From contig CALBGI010000062.1 of assembly GCA_937893675.1 (NCBI GenBank), positions 1-64,000 on the forward strand: a DNA stretch of 64,000 nt, given 5' to 3'. This DNA comes from an uncultured Blautia sp. (GTDB taxonomy: Bacteria > Bacillota > Clostridia > Lachnospirales > Lachnospiraceae). Shown here in pieces: positions 33,308-42,131 of this stretch. A program made the position numbers and the translations under genes. Below the pieces are notes generated by a model that saw nothing but the letters and a program-made list of their open reading frames with translations, was not told the origin of the DNA and did not search any database. Positions within the stretch are counted from its first letter, which is position 1; each line of letters starts with the position of its first letter.

Positions 33308-34957
33308 ATGAAGAGAAGATACATGCCGGTTGTGGTAGTATGCCTTTTGATTTTTGTATTGGCGGTGGCAGGCGGTATTACCTTTGTGATTCAGCGGTAT
33401 ATGCCATCCAAGGAGTCCATGGATATGTATGAGTATTACGGACAGCCGTCAGAAGGAGAGGCGGTTCTGACTCTTGGAACACAGAAAATGGAGGAGCGCG
33501 CTCTCATGGTGGGAGAGCAGACCTACCTTCCGCTGGAGACGGTAAATACCTGGCTGAACCAGAGATATTACTGGGATGCAGAAGGGCAGCAGATCCTTTA
33601 CGCAACGCCCTCTGAGCTTACCAAGACTCCGGCTTCCCAGGAAGCGGGCGGCGATGTATGGCTGAAGGACCAGGCGGTATACTTAAGCCTTTCCTTTGTA
33701 CAGCGTTACACGGACCTGGATGTTTACGAGTACAGCGAGCCGGCACGCGTGGCGATCCAGTATGATTTTACGGACGTGAACGTAGTGACAGCCAAGAAAG
33801 ACATCTATGTGCGTTATCGCGGCGGCATCAAGGCAGAAGTTCTGACAAAGGTTCCCAAGGGCACGCAGCTTCGGCTCCTGGAGGAGCTGGAGGAGTGGGT
33901 GCAGGTTGCGACTGCAGACGGCTACATCGGTTATGTGGAGAAAAAAGATGTGAGCGCGGCAGAGACGGTTTCTTTTGAGCGCACCTTCCAGAGAGAGGAA
34001 TACAGCTATCTGTCCATGGAAGAGCCGGTGAACATGGCTTGGCACCAGGTGACAACGATGGATGCGAACGCGTATCTCACCGATACCATTGCCAACATGA
34101 CCGGGGTGAACGTGATTTCGCCGACCTGGTTTTACATTTCGGACAACAGCGGCAACCTTGCAAACATTGCATCTGCAGAGTATGTGCAGACTGCTCATGA
34201 AAGAGGCATGAAGGTGTGGGCGCTGGTAGATAATTTTACCGCGGACATCAGCACCATGGAGGTTCTTTCCAGGACAAGCTCCCGCCAGAATCTGATCCAG
34301 CAGCTGATGCAGGGAGCGCTGGCAGCAGGCGTTGACGGCATCAATGTGGACTTTGAACAGCTGAGCGAGGACGTAGGGATTCATTTTCTGGAGTTTTTGC
34401 GTGAGCTGTCTATCGAGTGTCACAAAAATAACCTGGTGCTTTCCGTGGACAACCCGGTTCCGGAGGATTTCACCAGCCATTATGACCGGGCAGAGCAGGG
34501 ACGCGTGGTGGATTATGTGATCATCATGGGTTACGACGAGCACTATGTCGGCTCTGAGGTGGGCTCGGTGGCTTCCCTTCCCTGGGTGGAAAAGGGAATC
34601 CAGGATACGTTGGCAGAAGTTCCGGCAGAGCGTGTGATCAACGCCATTCCGTTCTACACAAGACTGTGGAAAACAACGGCAGGCGGCGCGGTGAGCAGCG
34701 AGGCCATCAGCATGGATCAGGCACAGGAGGTCATTCAGAAATACGCAGTACAGACCTACTGGGACAAAAATACTTCCCAGAATTACGGTACCTACGAATC
34801 GGAGGGCTCCACGTTCCAGATCTGGCTGGAGGATGCGCAGTCTGTTGCAGAAAAGGTAAAGCTGGTTCCCAAATATCAGCTGGCCGGCGTGGCGCACTGG
34901 AAGCTTGGATTTGAAAACAGCAGTGTATGGCAGGTTATCTCTGATAATCTGAAATAA
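33308..34957 (+). CDS. GH18 glycosidase with SH3b domain, membrane-anchored
   Basis: A 549-residue extracytoplasmic enzyme. It has an N-terminal membrane anchor (about 7-30), a stalk domain like the copper amine oxidase N-domain (about 45-150), a bacterial SH3 segment (about 170-225, VTAKKDIYVRYRGG to DGYIGYVEKKDV) and a GH18 barrel (about 240-549). The catalytic DxxDxDxE-type motif is DGINVDFEQ. Relatives such as YaaH/SleL and YdhD cleave peptidoglycan glycan strands in spores. GAAAGGAAG sets the start. A TATAAT at 33239-33244 lies 21 bp after a TTGTAA, with AGTCGAA upstream, so control by Spo0A or a sporulation sigma factor is possible. The next gene encodes a wall amidase. Confidence 0.88.
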   Translation: MKRRYMPVVVVCLLIFVLAVAGGITFVIQRYMPSKESMDMYEYYGQPSEGEAVLTLGTQKMEERALMVGEQTYLPLETVNTWLNQRYYWDAEGQQILYATPSELTKTPASQEAGGDVWLKDQAVYLSLSFVQRYTDLDVYEYSEPARVAIQYDFTDVNVVTAKKDIYVRYRGGIKAEVLTKVPKGTQLRLLEELEEWVQVATADGYIGYVEKKDVSAAETVSFERTFQREEYSYLSMEEPVNMAWHQVTTMDANAYLTDTIANMTGVNVISPTWFYISDNSGNLANIASAEYVQTAHERGMKVWALVDNFTADISTMEVLSRTSSRQNLIQQLMQGALAAGVDGINVDFEQLSEDVGIHFLEFLRELSIECHKNNLVLSVDNPVPEDFTSHYDRAEQGRVVDYVIIMGYDEHYVGSEVGSVASLPWVEKGIQDTLAEVPAERVINAIPFYTRLWKTTAGGAVSSEAISMDQAQEVIQKYAVQTYWDKNTSQNYGTYESEGSTFQIWLEDAQSVAEKVKLVPKYQLAGVAHWKLGFENSSVWQVISDNLK

Positions 34958-34979
34958 ATCGAACTGCTAAAAGCACTCT

Positions 34980-35009
34980 CTGGCACATATATTTAATTGA
35001 ATGTGCCAG
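34980..35009 (+). terminator. Hairpin before amidase gene
   Basis: Stem CTGGCACAT / ATGTGCCAG with a 12-base loop, then GGGGTGTTTTT. It may end the GH18 message in part, or control the amidase whose ribosome binding site it borders. Confidence 0.6.
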
Positions 35010-35020
35010 GGGGTGTTTTT

Positions 35021-35740
35021 GTGTTTTCATTGAAGAAAAAGACAGACGGGGGAATCCGCGGGTGGGGCCGGCGGGCGCTGGAGCTTGCCATGGCCTGTAT
35101 GCTTCTGGTTTGTTTCTATATTTTGTCCCGGGAGGCGGCGCTGACCGTGGGAAAAGCCCAGGATCCGCCGGTGATCCTTGTGGACGCCGGCCACGGGGGC
35201 GCTGACCCCGGAATGGTAGGCGTGGGAGGTCTGGAGGAAAAAGATCTGAACCTTGCCATTGCCCAAAAGCTGAAGGCGGATCTGGAGAACAGGGGGTACC
35301 GGGTCGTTATGACCAGGGAAACCGATGCCGGGTTATATGAGGAGAACGCCGGGAACAAAAAGCGGCAGGATATGGAGAAGCGTATTGCCGTGATAGAAAA
35401 AGAAAAGCCTGCGCTTACTGTGAGCATTCATCAGAACAGCTACAGCGATGCAGCGGTAAAAGGACCGCAGGTGTTTTATTACGCGGATTCCGTGGAAGGG
35501 GCACGTCTGGCAAAGGTGCTCCAGGAAAAGATGAATGCAGGACTTTCGGTGACCCGGCCCCGACAGGCAAAAGGAAACAACAGCTATTATCTGCTGAAAA
35601 AAAGCGCTGGAGTAGTGAACATTGTAGAGTGCGGTTTTCTCACAAATCCGGAAGAGGCAGCGCTTCTCCAGCAGGAAGAGTACCAGCAGAAAATTGCGGC
35701 TGTCATAGCGGAGGGGATTGTTTCCTATCTGAATGCGTAA
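35021..35740 (+). CDS. cwlD: N-acetylmuramoyl-L-alanine amidase (CwlD-like)
   Basis: A zinc amidase of 239 residues that cleaves the bond between muramic acid and the stem peptide. An N-terminal membrane segment (about 20-38) is followed by the Amidase_3 fold: VDAGHGGADPG (first zinc His), Glu in GLEEKDLNL, second His in VSIHQNSY and the catalytic Glu in IVECGFLTN. Size and layout match CwlD, which acts in spore cortex synthesis. The start is GTG at 35021 after AGGGGGTG; a TTG eight codons upstream lies inside the hairpin. Paired with the GH18 gene. Confidence 0.88.
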   Translation: MFSLKKKTDGGIRGWGRRALELAMACMLLVCFYILSREAALTVGKAQDPPVILVDAGHGGADPGMVGVGGLEEKDLNLAIAQKLKADLENRGYRVVMTRETDAGLYEENAGNKKRQDMEKRIAVIEKEKPALTVSIHQNSYSDAAVKGPQVFYYADSVEGARLAKVLQEKMNAGLSVTRPRQAKGNNSYYLLKKSAGVVNIVECGFLTNPEEAALLQQEEYQQKIAAVIAEGIVSYLNA

Positions 35741-35808
35741 AAGAAACATCTTTTATTTGAAACGCAATTCTGCTATACTGGGAATACAAAATCTACAAAG
35801 GAGTATTT

Positions 35809-37815
35809 ATGTTTGGAATTTTGTACCTGCTGCTTGCGGCGGGAATGGGAATAAAAATAACAGAGGCATTTCTTTTTGAGAGAGACAGTGCCGAACAGGA
35901 GACGGGAAGCCGTCTCTGGCTTGTGATGCCGGCTTCCTTTGGAGTGGGCATCCTTTTGCTTACCTGGATGGTGTATGGGATCGCCTGGTTTTCTGATGTG
36001 TGTCTGGGGATAAAAGAGCCTCTTTTGGCGGGCAATATCCTGGCAATGACGGCAGCGGCGGCAGGGATCCTGTGTCATGGAAAATTGCGATCCAGAGTTC
36101 CAGCGGCACAAAAGCGTTCGGCGCGGGAATATGCCAAAACACTGGTGCAGGACAAAAAAGAGCTTCGCAGAGAGCTGGTTTTGTTCGGCGCGCTTCTGGT
36201 GTTTCTTACCTGGATCATGTTTTATGTCTTCCACATCAAAGACGGGATCCTGTATTCCGGATTTACCGTATATGGGGACTATGCGCCCCACACAGCCATG
36301 ATGCGGTCCTTTTCCCGGGAAAACAATTATCCTACCCAGTATCCCCACTATGGCGGCGCGGATGTAAAATATCATTTTATGTTCCAGTTCCTTACAGGGA
36401 ATCTGGAGTATCTGGGAATGCGGCTTGATATCGCCTACAATGTGGTGAGTATTTTGTCGCTGCTTGGCTTCCTCATGCTTTTGTACAAGCTGTGCAGGCG
36501 GCTGACCGGAAGCTTTCTGGCAGGAGCGCTCACCAGCGTGCTTTTTTTCTTCCGAAGCGGAACCGCGTTTTTTCGTTTCGCCTGGGAGCACCTGACGGCC
36601 GGGGATCTGTGGCAGACCTTATCCACCAACACCGCTTTTATCGGCTATACACCCAATGAGGACTGGGGACTGTGGTGCTTCAACGTCTATCTGAACCAGA
36701 GGCATCTGGCCTTCGGAATGCTCCTGGCTGCGCTTGCAGTCTGGGTGTATCTGGACTGGCTGAAGGCCGGAGCGGCACATGAAACGACCGGACTTTGCTG
36801 GATGAAGGAGCGGCTGCTGACAAAAGAAGCATGGAGAAGCCGCGACCTGTCAAAAGCTTTGCTTGTGGGAATGCTTCTGGGGCTTTGCTCCTTCTGGAAC
36901 GGAGCCGCGGTCATCGGGGTTCTGCTGATCCTGGCGTGCTTCGGTCTGTTTTCGGACGGGAAGCTTGACTACGGGGTGACGGCCCTTGTGGCGGTGGTGT
37001 TTTCCCTTCTGCAGAGCAAGCTCTTTATTTCGGGAAGCAGTATGCAGCCTGCCTTTTACTTTGGATTTCTGGCGGAGGACAAAAACCTCTGGGGCGTACT
37101 CTGGTATCTGCTGCAGATCAGCGGATTTTATTTCCTTGGACTTGGGGTGCTGCTGGTGTTTATGAAGCGCAGACAGAGGCTTGCGGCGGTGAGCTTTCTC
37201 ATGCCCGCACTTTTTGCGTTTTTTGTGTCTCTGACGCCGGATATCAATGTGAATCACAAATACATTATGATCTCCTATGCGTTTCTCACGATTTTCTGGG
37301 CAGCGGCCCTGGCTTTTCTTATGAGGGGAAAATGGTTTAAAAAGCTGCTGGCAGCGGTGCTTCTGCTATGTCTGACTGCCACGGGAATCTATGATTTTGT
37401 GGTGATACTGGCAGACAACAATGCATATCACCGGGTGGCGGTGAACATGGAAAGCGAGCTGACGGGATGGCTCAATGAGAATCTGGATGCGGATGATCTG
37501 CTTCTGACCCCGCAGTACAGTATGAATGAGGTGACGATGTCCGGTGAGATGCTTTACTGCGGCTGGCCTTATTATGCCTGGTCCGCAGGCTATGATACCA
37601 ACTACCGGGCCGCCGTCGCGGTGGAAATCTACACGACGCAGGAACAGGAGCGGCTGGAACGTCTGGTAGAGCAGGAGGGGATTACCTACATTCTTTTTGA
37701 GGAGGGCTCGACCTTTGAATCACAAAACTGCCGGGAGGAGCTGATCAAGAGTACATATCCTCTGGTATATACTTCACAGGATGGGAGAATCAGGATTTAT
37801 GAAACAGGAGAGTAG
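35809..37815 (+). CDS. Large multi-pass membrane protein, DUF2298/GT-C-like (first copy)
   Basis: A 668-residue membrane protein with more than ten predicted membrane helices. The first extracytoplasmic loop after helix 4 contains TVYGDYAPHTAMMRSFSRENNYPTQYPHYGG, cited as a region near residue 155-185; its D-x-x-x-H pattern is like the catalytic loop of GT-C glycosyltransferases that use lipid-linked sugars. A soluble C-terminal domain (about 550-668) faces out. It resembles the DUF2298 family and is paired with a related gene that overlaps its end by 17 bases. The sugar and acceptor are unknown. AAAGGAG precedes the ATG. Confidence 0.72.
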   Translation: MFGILYLLLAAGMGIKITEAFLFERDSAEQETGSRLWLVMPASFGVGILLLTWMVYGIAWFSDVCLGIKEPLLAGNILAMTAAAAGILCHGKLRSRVPAAQKRSAREYAKTLVQDKKELRRELVLFGALLVFLTWIMFYVFHIKDGILYSGFTVYGDYAPHTAMMRSFSRENNYPTQYPHYGGADVKYHFMFQFLTGNLEYLGMRLDIAYNVVSILSLLGFLMLLYKLCRRLTGSFLAGALTSVLFFFRSGTAFFRFAWEHLTAGDLWQTLSTNTAFIGYTPNEDWGLWCFNVYLNQRHLAFGMLLAALAVWVYLDWLKAGAAHETTGLCWMKERLLTKEAWRSRDLSKALLVGMLLGLCSFWNGAAVIGVLLILACFGLFSDGKLDYGVTALVAVVFSLLQSKLFISGSSMQPAFYFGFLAEDKNLWGVLWYLLQISGFYFLGLGVLLVFMKRRQRLAAVSFLMPALFAFFVSLTPDINVNHKYIMISYAFLTIFWAAALAFLMRGKWFKKLLAAVLLLCLTATGIYDFVVILADNNAYHRVAVNMESELTGWLNENLDADDLLLTPQYSMNEVTMSGEMLYCGWPYYAWSAGYDTNYRAAVAVEIYTTQEQERLERLVEQEGITYILFEEGSTFESQNCREELIKSTYPLVYTSQDGRIRIYETGE

Positions 37816-40024
37816 AAGCTGGATAAAAAAATATGGGATCACCGCTTTGACCGGAGGAATTCTTCTGGTGCTTTCTGCGGTGCTTCTCGGCAAGGATGTG
37901 TGGACCTTCTGGACCTGGTGGCTTTTGGCGCTTCTTATGGGGCTTCTGGCAATGCCGGTGACGGGAAGGCTTTTTGAGGGCTTTGCAGATAAAGGCTGGA
38001 TGTTTTCCAAGGTGCTTGCCATCGGTATTGCGGGATTTCTCACCTGGTTTCTGGTGGCGGTGGAAATCCTGCCCTTTACCACCCTCACTTGTGTGGGTGT
38101 CTGCATTTTTTGTGCCCTGATTTGTTTTTGGCTGTTCCATCGGCAGACAAAAAAAGGAATTGAGGTGTTTCCGGCAGGAAGGCTTTCCCTTGTTGTGAAG
38201 GAGGAGCTGCTGTTTTTCGCGGTATTTCTTCTGTGGACCTATCTGGCAGGCTTTCATCCGCAGGCCTACGGGACAGAGAAGTTTATGGACTACGGCTTCA
38301 TGGAGGCCATGATGCGCAGCACCACGCTGCCGGCAAGGGATCTGTGGTACTCCGAAGGCACCATAAACTATTACTATGGGGGACAGTATTTTGCTGTGTT
38401 TCTCACCAAGCTTTCGGGGAGCAGTGTAGCGCTTACCTACAATCTTATGCGGACCTTTGTGGCCGGGCTGGCCTTTGTCCTGCCGTTTTCCCTGGTGTAT
38501 CAGATGCTGTCCGACCGCTTTTTCGGAAAGCTTCCGAACAAAAAGCGCTGGATTTTAGGCGCGGCCGGGATCACGGCGGGAACGGCAGTGTCCCTTGCGG
38601 GAAATATGCACTATGTAATTTACCGGTGGGTGCTTCCGCTGCTCTCAAAGCTTCAGGGCGTGGAAACCACAGAGAGCTACTGGTTTCCGGACGCCACCCG
38701 GTACATTGGCTTTGATCCGGATGTGCCGGACAAAACCATTCATGAATTTCCCTGCTATTCCTTTGTGCTGGGGGATCTGCATGCCCATGTGGTAAACATT
38801 ATGTTTGTTCTTCTGGTTCTGGGTCTTCTTTATGCCTGGATGCAGTGGATGTGGAAACGGAAAAGTCTGGAAGACGTGGAGCAGAAAATAAACTGGAAGC
38901 GGGAGCTTCTGATGCCCCACATCCTGGTGGTGAGCGTGCTCTTAGGCATGTTCCAGTGGACAAATTTCTGGGATTTTGTCATTTATTTTGTGGTGGCCGG
39001 AGGCGTTGTGCTGTTTACGAATGCCGTGCGCTTTGGAAAACGTCCGGGCCGTGTGCTGGGAGTGACACTGGCACAGGGAGCGGAGGTGCTGGCGATCTCC
39101 TATGCCGTGATCCTTCCGTTTACGCTGAAGTTTGAGACCATGGTGCAGGGGGTGGCGCTGGCGCAGAATCATTCTCTGCCACATCAGCTTCTCATACTCT
39201 GGGGGCTGCCGGTTCTGGTGCTCCTGCTGTTTTTTGTCTCTCTGTTCCTGGAGCGGAAAAAACGGGTCACAAGGCCGGATCTGTTTGCCGTGATCCTGGG
39301 CCTGTGCGCCATGGGACTGGTGCTGATTCCGGAGCTTGTATATGTGCGGGACATTTATGAGAACGGAAACGCGAGAGCGAACACCATGTTTAAGCTCACC
39401 TATCAGGCGTATATCATGTTCGGCATCGCCATGGGGTATGTGATTTTTCGGCTGTTCACGGTGACCAGACAGAAAATTTTAAAAGTCCTGGCCGGCATCT
39501 GTCTGTTTTTCCTCACCTGGACTGTGGGATATTTCGGAAACTGTGTTTCCTCCTGGTTCGGCAATGTGTGGGAGGTATCCGCATACCAGGGGCTTGACGC
39601 CACCACCTATCTGGAAACGGATTTTCCGGCGGATGCCCCGGCCATCCGCTGGCTGAAAGAAAATATAGAGGGCGCCCCGGTGGTTCTGGAGGCGAACGGC
39701 GACAGCTACACAGGCTTTGAGCGTGTATCTGCATCCACGGGTCTGCCCACCGTTCTTGGCTGGTATGTGCACGAATGGCTCTGGAGAAATGATGTGGCGG
39801 ATCTGAACCAGAAGAGCGCGGATATTGAGACGATCTACACCTCCGGGGATGCGGCTGCGGTGCAGAAGCTCCTTGCGCAGTATGAGGTGGAGTATGTGTT
39901 TGTAGGTTCCAAGGAGCGGGAAAAATACGCAGAGAGGCTGAACCACGAAACCTTGCAGTCCCTAGGAGAGGTCGTGTATGCCGACGAGGCTTCCGCGACA
40001 TATATTCTTTGCATTCAACCGTAA
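37799..40024 (+). CDS. Large multi-pass membrane protein, DUF2298 (second copy)
   Basis: A 741-residue membrane protein with about a dozen helices. The DUF2298 hallmark is present: SEGTINYYYGGQYFAVFLTK (near residue 190) and the loop HPQAYGTEKFMDYGFMEAM before it; a later segment FPCYSFVLGDLHAHVVN has the conserved D-L-H-A-H. A C-terminal soluble domain (about 600-741) follows. It overlaps the previous gene, so the two are made together and probably form a pair of GT-C-type glycosyltransferases for cell surface glycans. ATG at 37799 has AGG nearby; an earlier ATG at 37781 is possible. Confidence 0.78.
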   Translation: MKQESRSWIKKYGITALTGGILLVLSAVLLGKDVWTFWTWWLLALLMGLLAMPVTGRLFEGFADKGWMFSKVLAIGIAGFLTWFLVAVEILPFTTLTCVGVCIFCALICFWLFHRQTKKGIEVFPAGRLSLVVKEELLFFAVFLLWTYLAGFHPQAYGTEKFMDYGFMEAMMRSTTLPARDLWYSEGTINYYYGGQYFAVFLTKLSGSSVALTYNLMRTFVAGLAFVLPFSLVYQMLSDRFFGKLPNKKRWILGAAGITAGTAVSLAGNMHYVIYRWVLPLLSKLQGVETTESYWFPDATRYIGFDPDVPDKTIHEFPCYSFVLGDLHAHVVNIMFVLLVLGLLYAWMQWMWKRKSLEDVEQKINWKRELLMPHILVVSVLLGMFQWTNFWDFVIYFVVAGGVVLFTNAVRFGKRPGRVLGVTLAQGAEVLAISYAVILPFTLKFETMVQGVALAQNHSLPHQLLILWGLPVLVLLLFFVSLFLERKKRVTRPDLFAVILGLCAMGLVLIPELVYVRDIYENGNARANTMFKLTYQAYIMFGIAMGYVIFRLFTVTRQKILKVLAGICLFFLTWTVGYFGNCVSSWFGNVWEVSAYQGLDATTYLETDFPADAPAIRWLKENIEGAPVVLEANGDSYTGFERVSASTGLPTVLGWYVHEWLWRNDVADLNQKSADIETIYTSGDAAAVQKLLAQYEVEYVFVGSKEREKYAERLNHETLQSLGEVVYADEASATYILCIQP

Positions 40025-40037
40025 AATCGTGTACAAT
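40009..40037 (+). promoter_or_regulatory. Promoter of tsaC operon
   Basis: TTGCAT, a 17-bp spacer, then TACAAT, starting inside the end of the preceding gene. Confidence 0.6.
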
Positions 40038-40073
40038 AGAAAAAGAATGTAAATTTGGAAAGCAGGACAAAGA

Positions 40074-41135
40074 ATGAAAGCAGAAATTGCGGTGATGACC
40101 GCAGAACAGATAGACAGAAAGGCCATAGAGCGCGGCGGCGCCATTCTGCGCGGCGGCGGTCTGGTGGCCTTTCCCACGGAGACTGTTTACGGTCTGGGAG
40201 GAGACGCCCTGAATGCGTCTGCCTCAAAAAAAATATATGCGGCGAAGGGCAGGCCGTCGGACAACCCTTTGATCGTGCATATTGCGGACAGGGCGGCTCT
40301 GTCGGCCATTGTGTCGGAGATTCCGCCAAAGGCGCTTGTGCTGGCCGACAAATTCTGGCCGGGGCCGCTGACCATGATCCTTCCCAAATCTGATCTGGTG
40401 CCGAAGGAGACCACGGGAGGCTTAAACAGCGTGGCTGTGCGTTTTCCAAGCGACAGGATCGCGCAGGAGCTGATCCTGGCAGCCGGCGGCTATGTGGCTG
40501 CGCCCAGCGCCAACACATCCGGGCGCCCGAGCCCCACTACGGCAGCCCATGTGGAGGAGGATCTGGGAGATGCCATTGATATGATCATCGACGGCGGAGC
40601 AGTGGGGATTGGCCTTGAGTCCACCATTGTGGATTTTACCGAGGAGATTCCCGTGGTGCTGCGGCCGGGCTATATTTCTCTGGAGATGCTTCAGGAAATC
40701 CTTGGAGAGGTGCGCATGGACAAGGGGCTTTTAAAGAGCGACAGCGGTGTGCATCCCAAGGCGCCGGGAATGAAGTACCGTCATTATGCTCCAAAAGCGG
40801 AGCTTTCCATTGTGGAGGGTCCCATGGATGCGGTGGTGGATGCCATTAACCGGTTTGCCCTTGAGGGAGAGGCCAAAGGGCAGTCCATAGGGATCATTGC
40901 CTCAGAGGAGACCAAAGACCGGTATCCGAAAGGTATTGTGAAATGTATTGGAAGCCGGGCAGAGGAAGAGAGCATTGCCCGTCATCTCTATCAGGTGCTC
41001 CGGGAGTTTGATGACTGCCAGGTGAGCGCCATTTATTCGGAAGCGTTTTTTACGCCGCGCATGGGAGCTGCCATTATGAACCGGCTTTTGAAGGCGGCGG
41101 GACACAAAATTATTTATCTGGAGGAAAAAATATGA
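40074..41135 (+). CDS. tsaC: L-threonylcarbamoyladenylate synthase (Sua5 type)
   Basis: An enzyme of 353 residues that makes threonylcarbamoyl-AMP from threonine, bicarbonate and ATP for the t6A37 modification of ANN-decoding tRNAs. The YrdC domain (1-205) shows FPTETVYGLG, KGRPSDNPLIVH and PSANTSGRPSPTT. The C-terminal Sua5 domain (about 230-353) makes this the long form. GGACAAAG precedes the ATG. It overlaps rpiB by ATGA, a common pair in Firmicutes. Confidence 0.94.
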   Translation: MKAEIAVMTAEQIDRKAIERGGAILRGGGLVAFPTETVYGLGGDALNASASKKIYAAKGRPSDNPLIVHIADRAALSAIVSEIPPKALVLADKFWPGPLTMILPKSDLVPKETTGGLNSVAVRFPSDRIAQELILAAGGYVAAPSANTSGRPSPTTAAHVEEDLGDAIDMIIDGGAVGIGLESTIVDFTEEIPVVLRPGYISLEMLQEILGEVRMDKGLLKSDSGVHPKAPGMKYRHYAPKAELSIVEGPMDAVVDAINRFALEGEAKGQSIGIIASEETKDRYPKGIVKCIGSRAEEESIARHLYQVLREFDDCQVSAIYSEAFFTPRMGAAIMNRLLKAAGHKIIYLEEKI

Positions 41136-41560
41136 TAGCACTTGGTTCAGACCACGGCGGTTATGAATTAAAACAGGAGATTAAAAAATATCTGGACGAG
41201 AAGGGACTTGCATACCGGGATTACGGCTGCGACAGCACTGCGGCGGTGGACTATCCCGTCTATGCCAAAAAGGTAGCGCAGGCCATTCTGGACGGGGAGT
41301 GCGAAAAAGGCATCCTCATCTGCGGAACCGGCATCGGCATTTCCATTGCAGCCAACCGTTTTCCGGGGATCCGGGCTGCCCTGTGCACGGACTGCTTCTG
41401 CGCAGAGGCGACAAGACAGCACAATGACGCCAACGTGCTGGCGCTTGGAGGAAGAGTCGTAGGTCCCGGCCTGGCGGTGAAGATCGTGGATACCTTTTTG
41501 AACACACCGTTTTCCGGGGATGAGCGTCATGCCAGAAGGATTTCGCTGATCGAAAAATAA
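41132..41560 (+). CDS. rpiB: Ribose-5-phosphate isomerase B
   Basis: An isomerase of 142 residues that interconverts ribose-5-phosphate and ribulose-5-phosphate in the pentose phosphate pathway. It begins MIALGSDHGGYELKQEI and has the active-site Cys in GILICGTGIGISIAAN and TRQHNDANVLALGGR. LacA/LacB relatives act on galactose-6-phosphate, but the single subunit and the position after tsaC favour RpiB. Confidence 0.93.
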   Translation: MIALGSDHGGYELKQEIKKYLDEKGLAYRDYGCDSTAAVDYPVYAKKVAQAILDGECEKGILICGTGIGISIAANRFPGIRAALCTDCFCAEATRQHNDANVLALGGRVVGPGLAVKIVDTFLNTPFSGDERHARRISLIEK

Positions 41561-41607
41561 GATTTGAAAAGAGCACACTTTTTTGGTAAGGTAAGGGAGG
41601 TACGATT

Positions 41608-42102
41608 ATGGAGAAGAGCTGTGAGAAACGGAGAGATTATCTTTCCTGGGATGAGTATTTTATGGGTGTGGCCATGCTTTCGGGGATGCGCTCCAAAGAC
41701 CCCCACTCCCAGGTGGGCGCCTGTATTGTGAGTCAGGACAACAAGATCCTGTCCATGGGCTACAACGGATTTCCCATGGGGTGCTCCGATGATGAGTTTC
41801 CGTGGAACCGGGAAGGCGATGAGCTCCATACAAAGTACCTCTATGTAACACACAGCGAGCTGAATGCGATCTTGAACTACCGCGGGGGAAGCCTGGAGGG
41901 CTCAAAGCTTTATGTTTCTCTGTTTCCCTGCAATGAGTGCGCCAAGGCGATCATCCAGGCGGGGATCAAGACCATCGTTTATGACAGTGACAAATACGCG
42001 GATACCCCGTCTGTGATAGCCTCCAAGCGGATGCTGGACGCAGCGGGTGTGCGGTATTATAAATACACCCGGACAGGAAAAGAGATTACGATCCGGGTAT
42101 AA
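41608..42102 (+). CDS. Deoxycytidylate (dCMP) deaminase family protein
   Basis: A zinc enzyme of 164 residues that converts dCMP to dUMP for thymidylate synthesis. The zinc and catalytic motifs are HSELNAILN (His and Glu) and PCNECAKAI (two Cys). An insert with GCSDDEFPWNREGDE, as in eukaryote-type dCMP deaminases, is present. ComEB-type proteins look similar. GGGAGG precedes the ATG. It lies between rpiB and proS on the same strand with short gaps. Confidence 0.9.
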   Translation: MEKSCEKRRDYLSWDEYFMGVAMLSGMRSKDPHSQVGACIVSQDNKILSMGYNGFPMGCSDDEFPWNREGDELHTKYLYVTHSELNAILNYRGGSLEGSKLYVSLFPCNECAKAIIQAGIKTIVYDSDKYADTPSVIASKRMLDAAGVRYYKYTRTGKEITIRV

Positions 42103-42131
42103 GCAATGAGAGAAAAAGGAGAACAAGAATC

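Noticed and set aside
42103..42131. T-box riboswitch for proS
   Set aside because: The gap is only 29 bases and proS lies inside a run of genes, so there is no room for a T-box.
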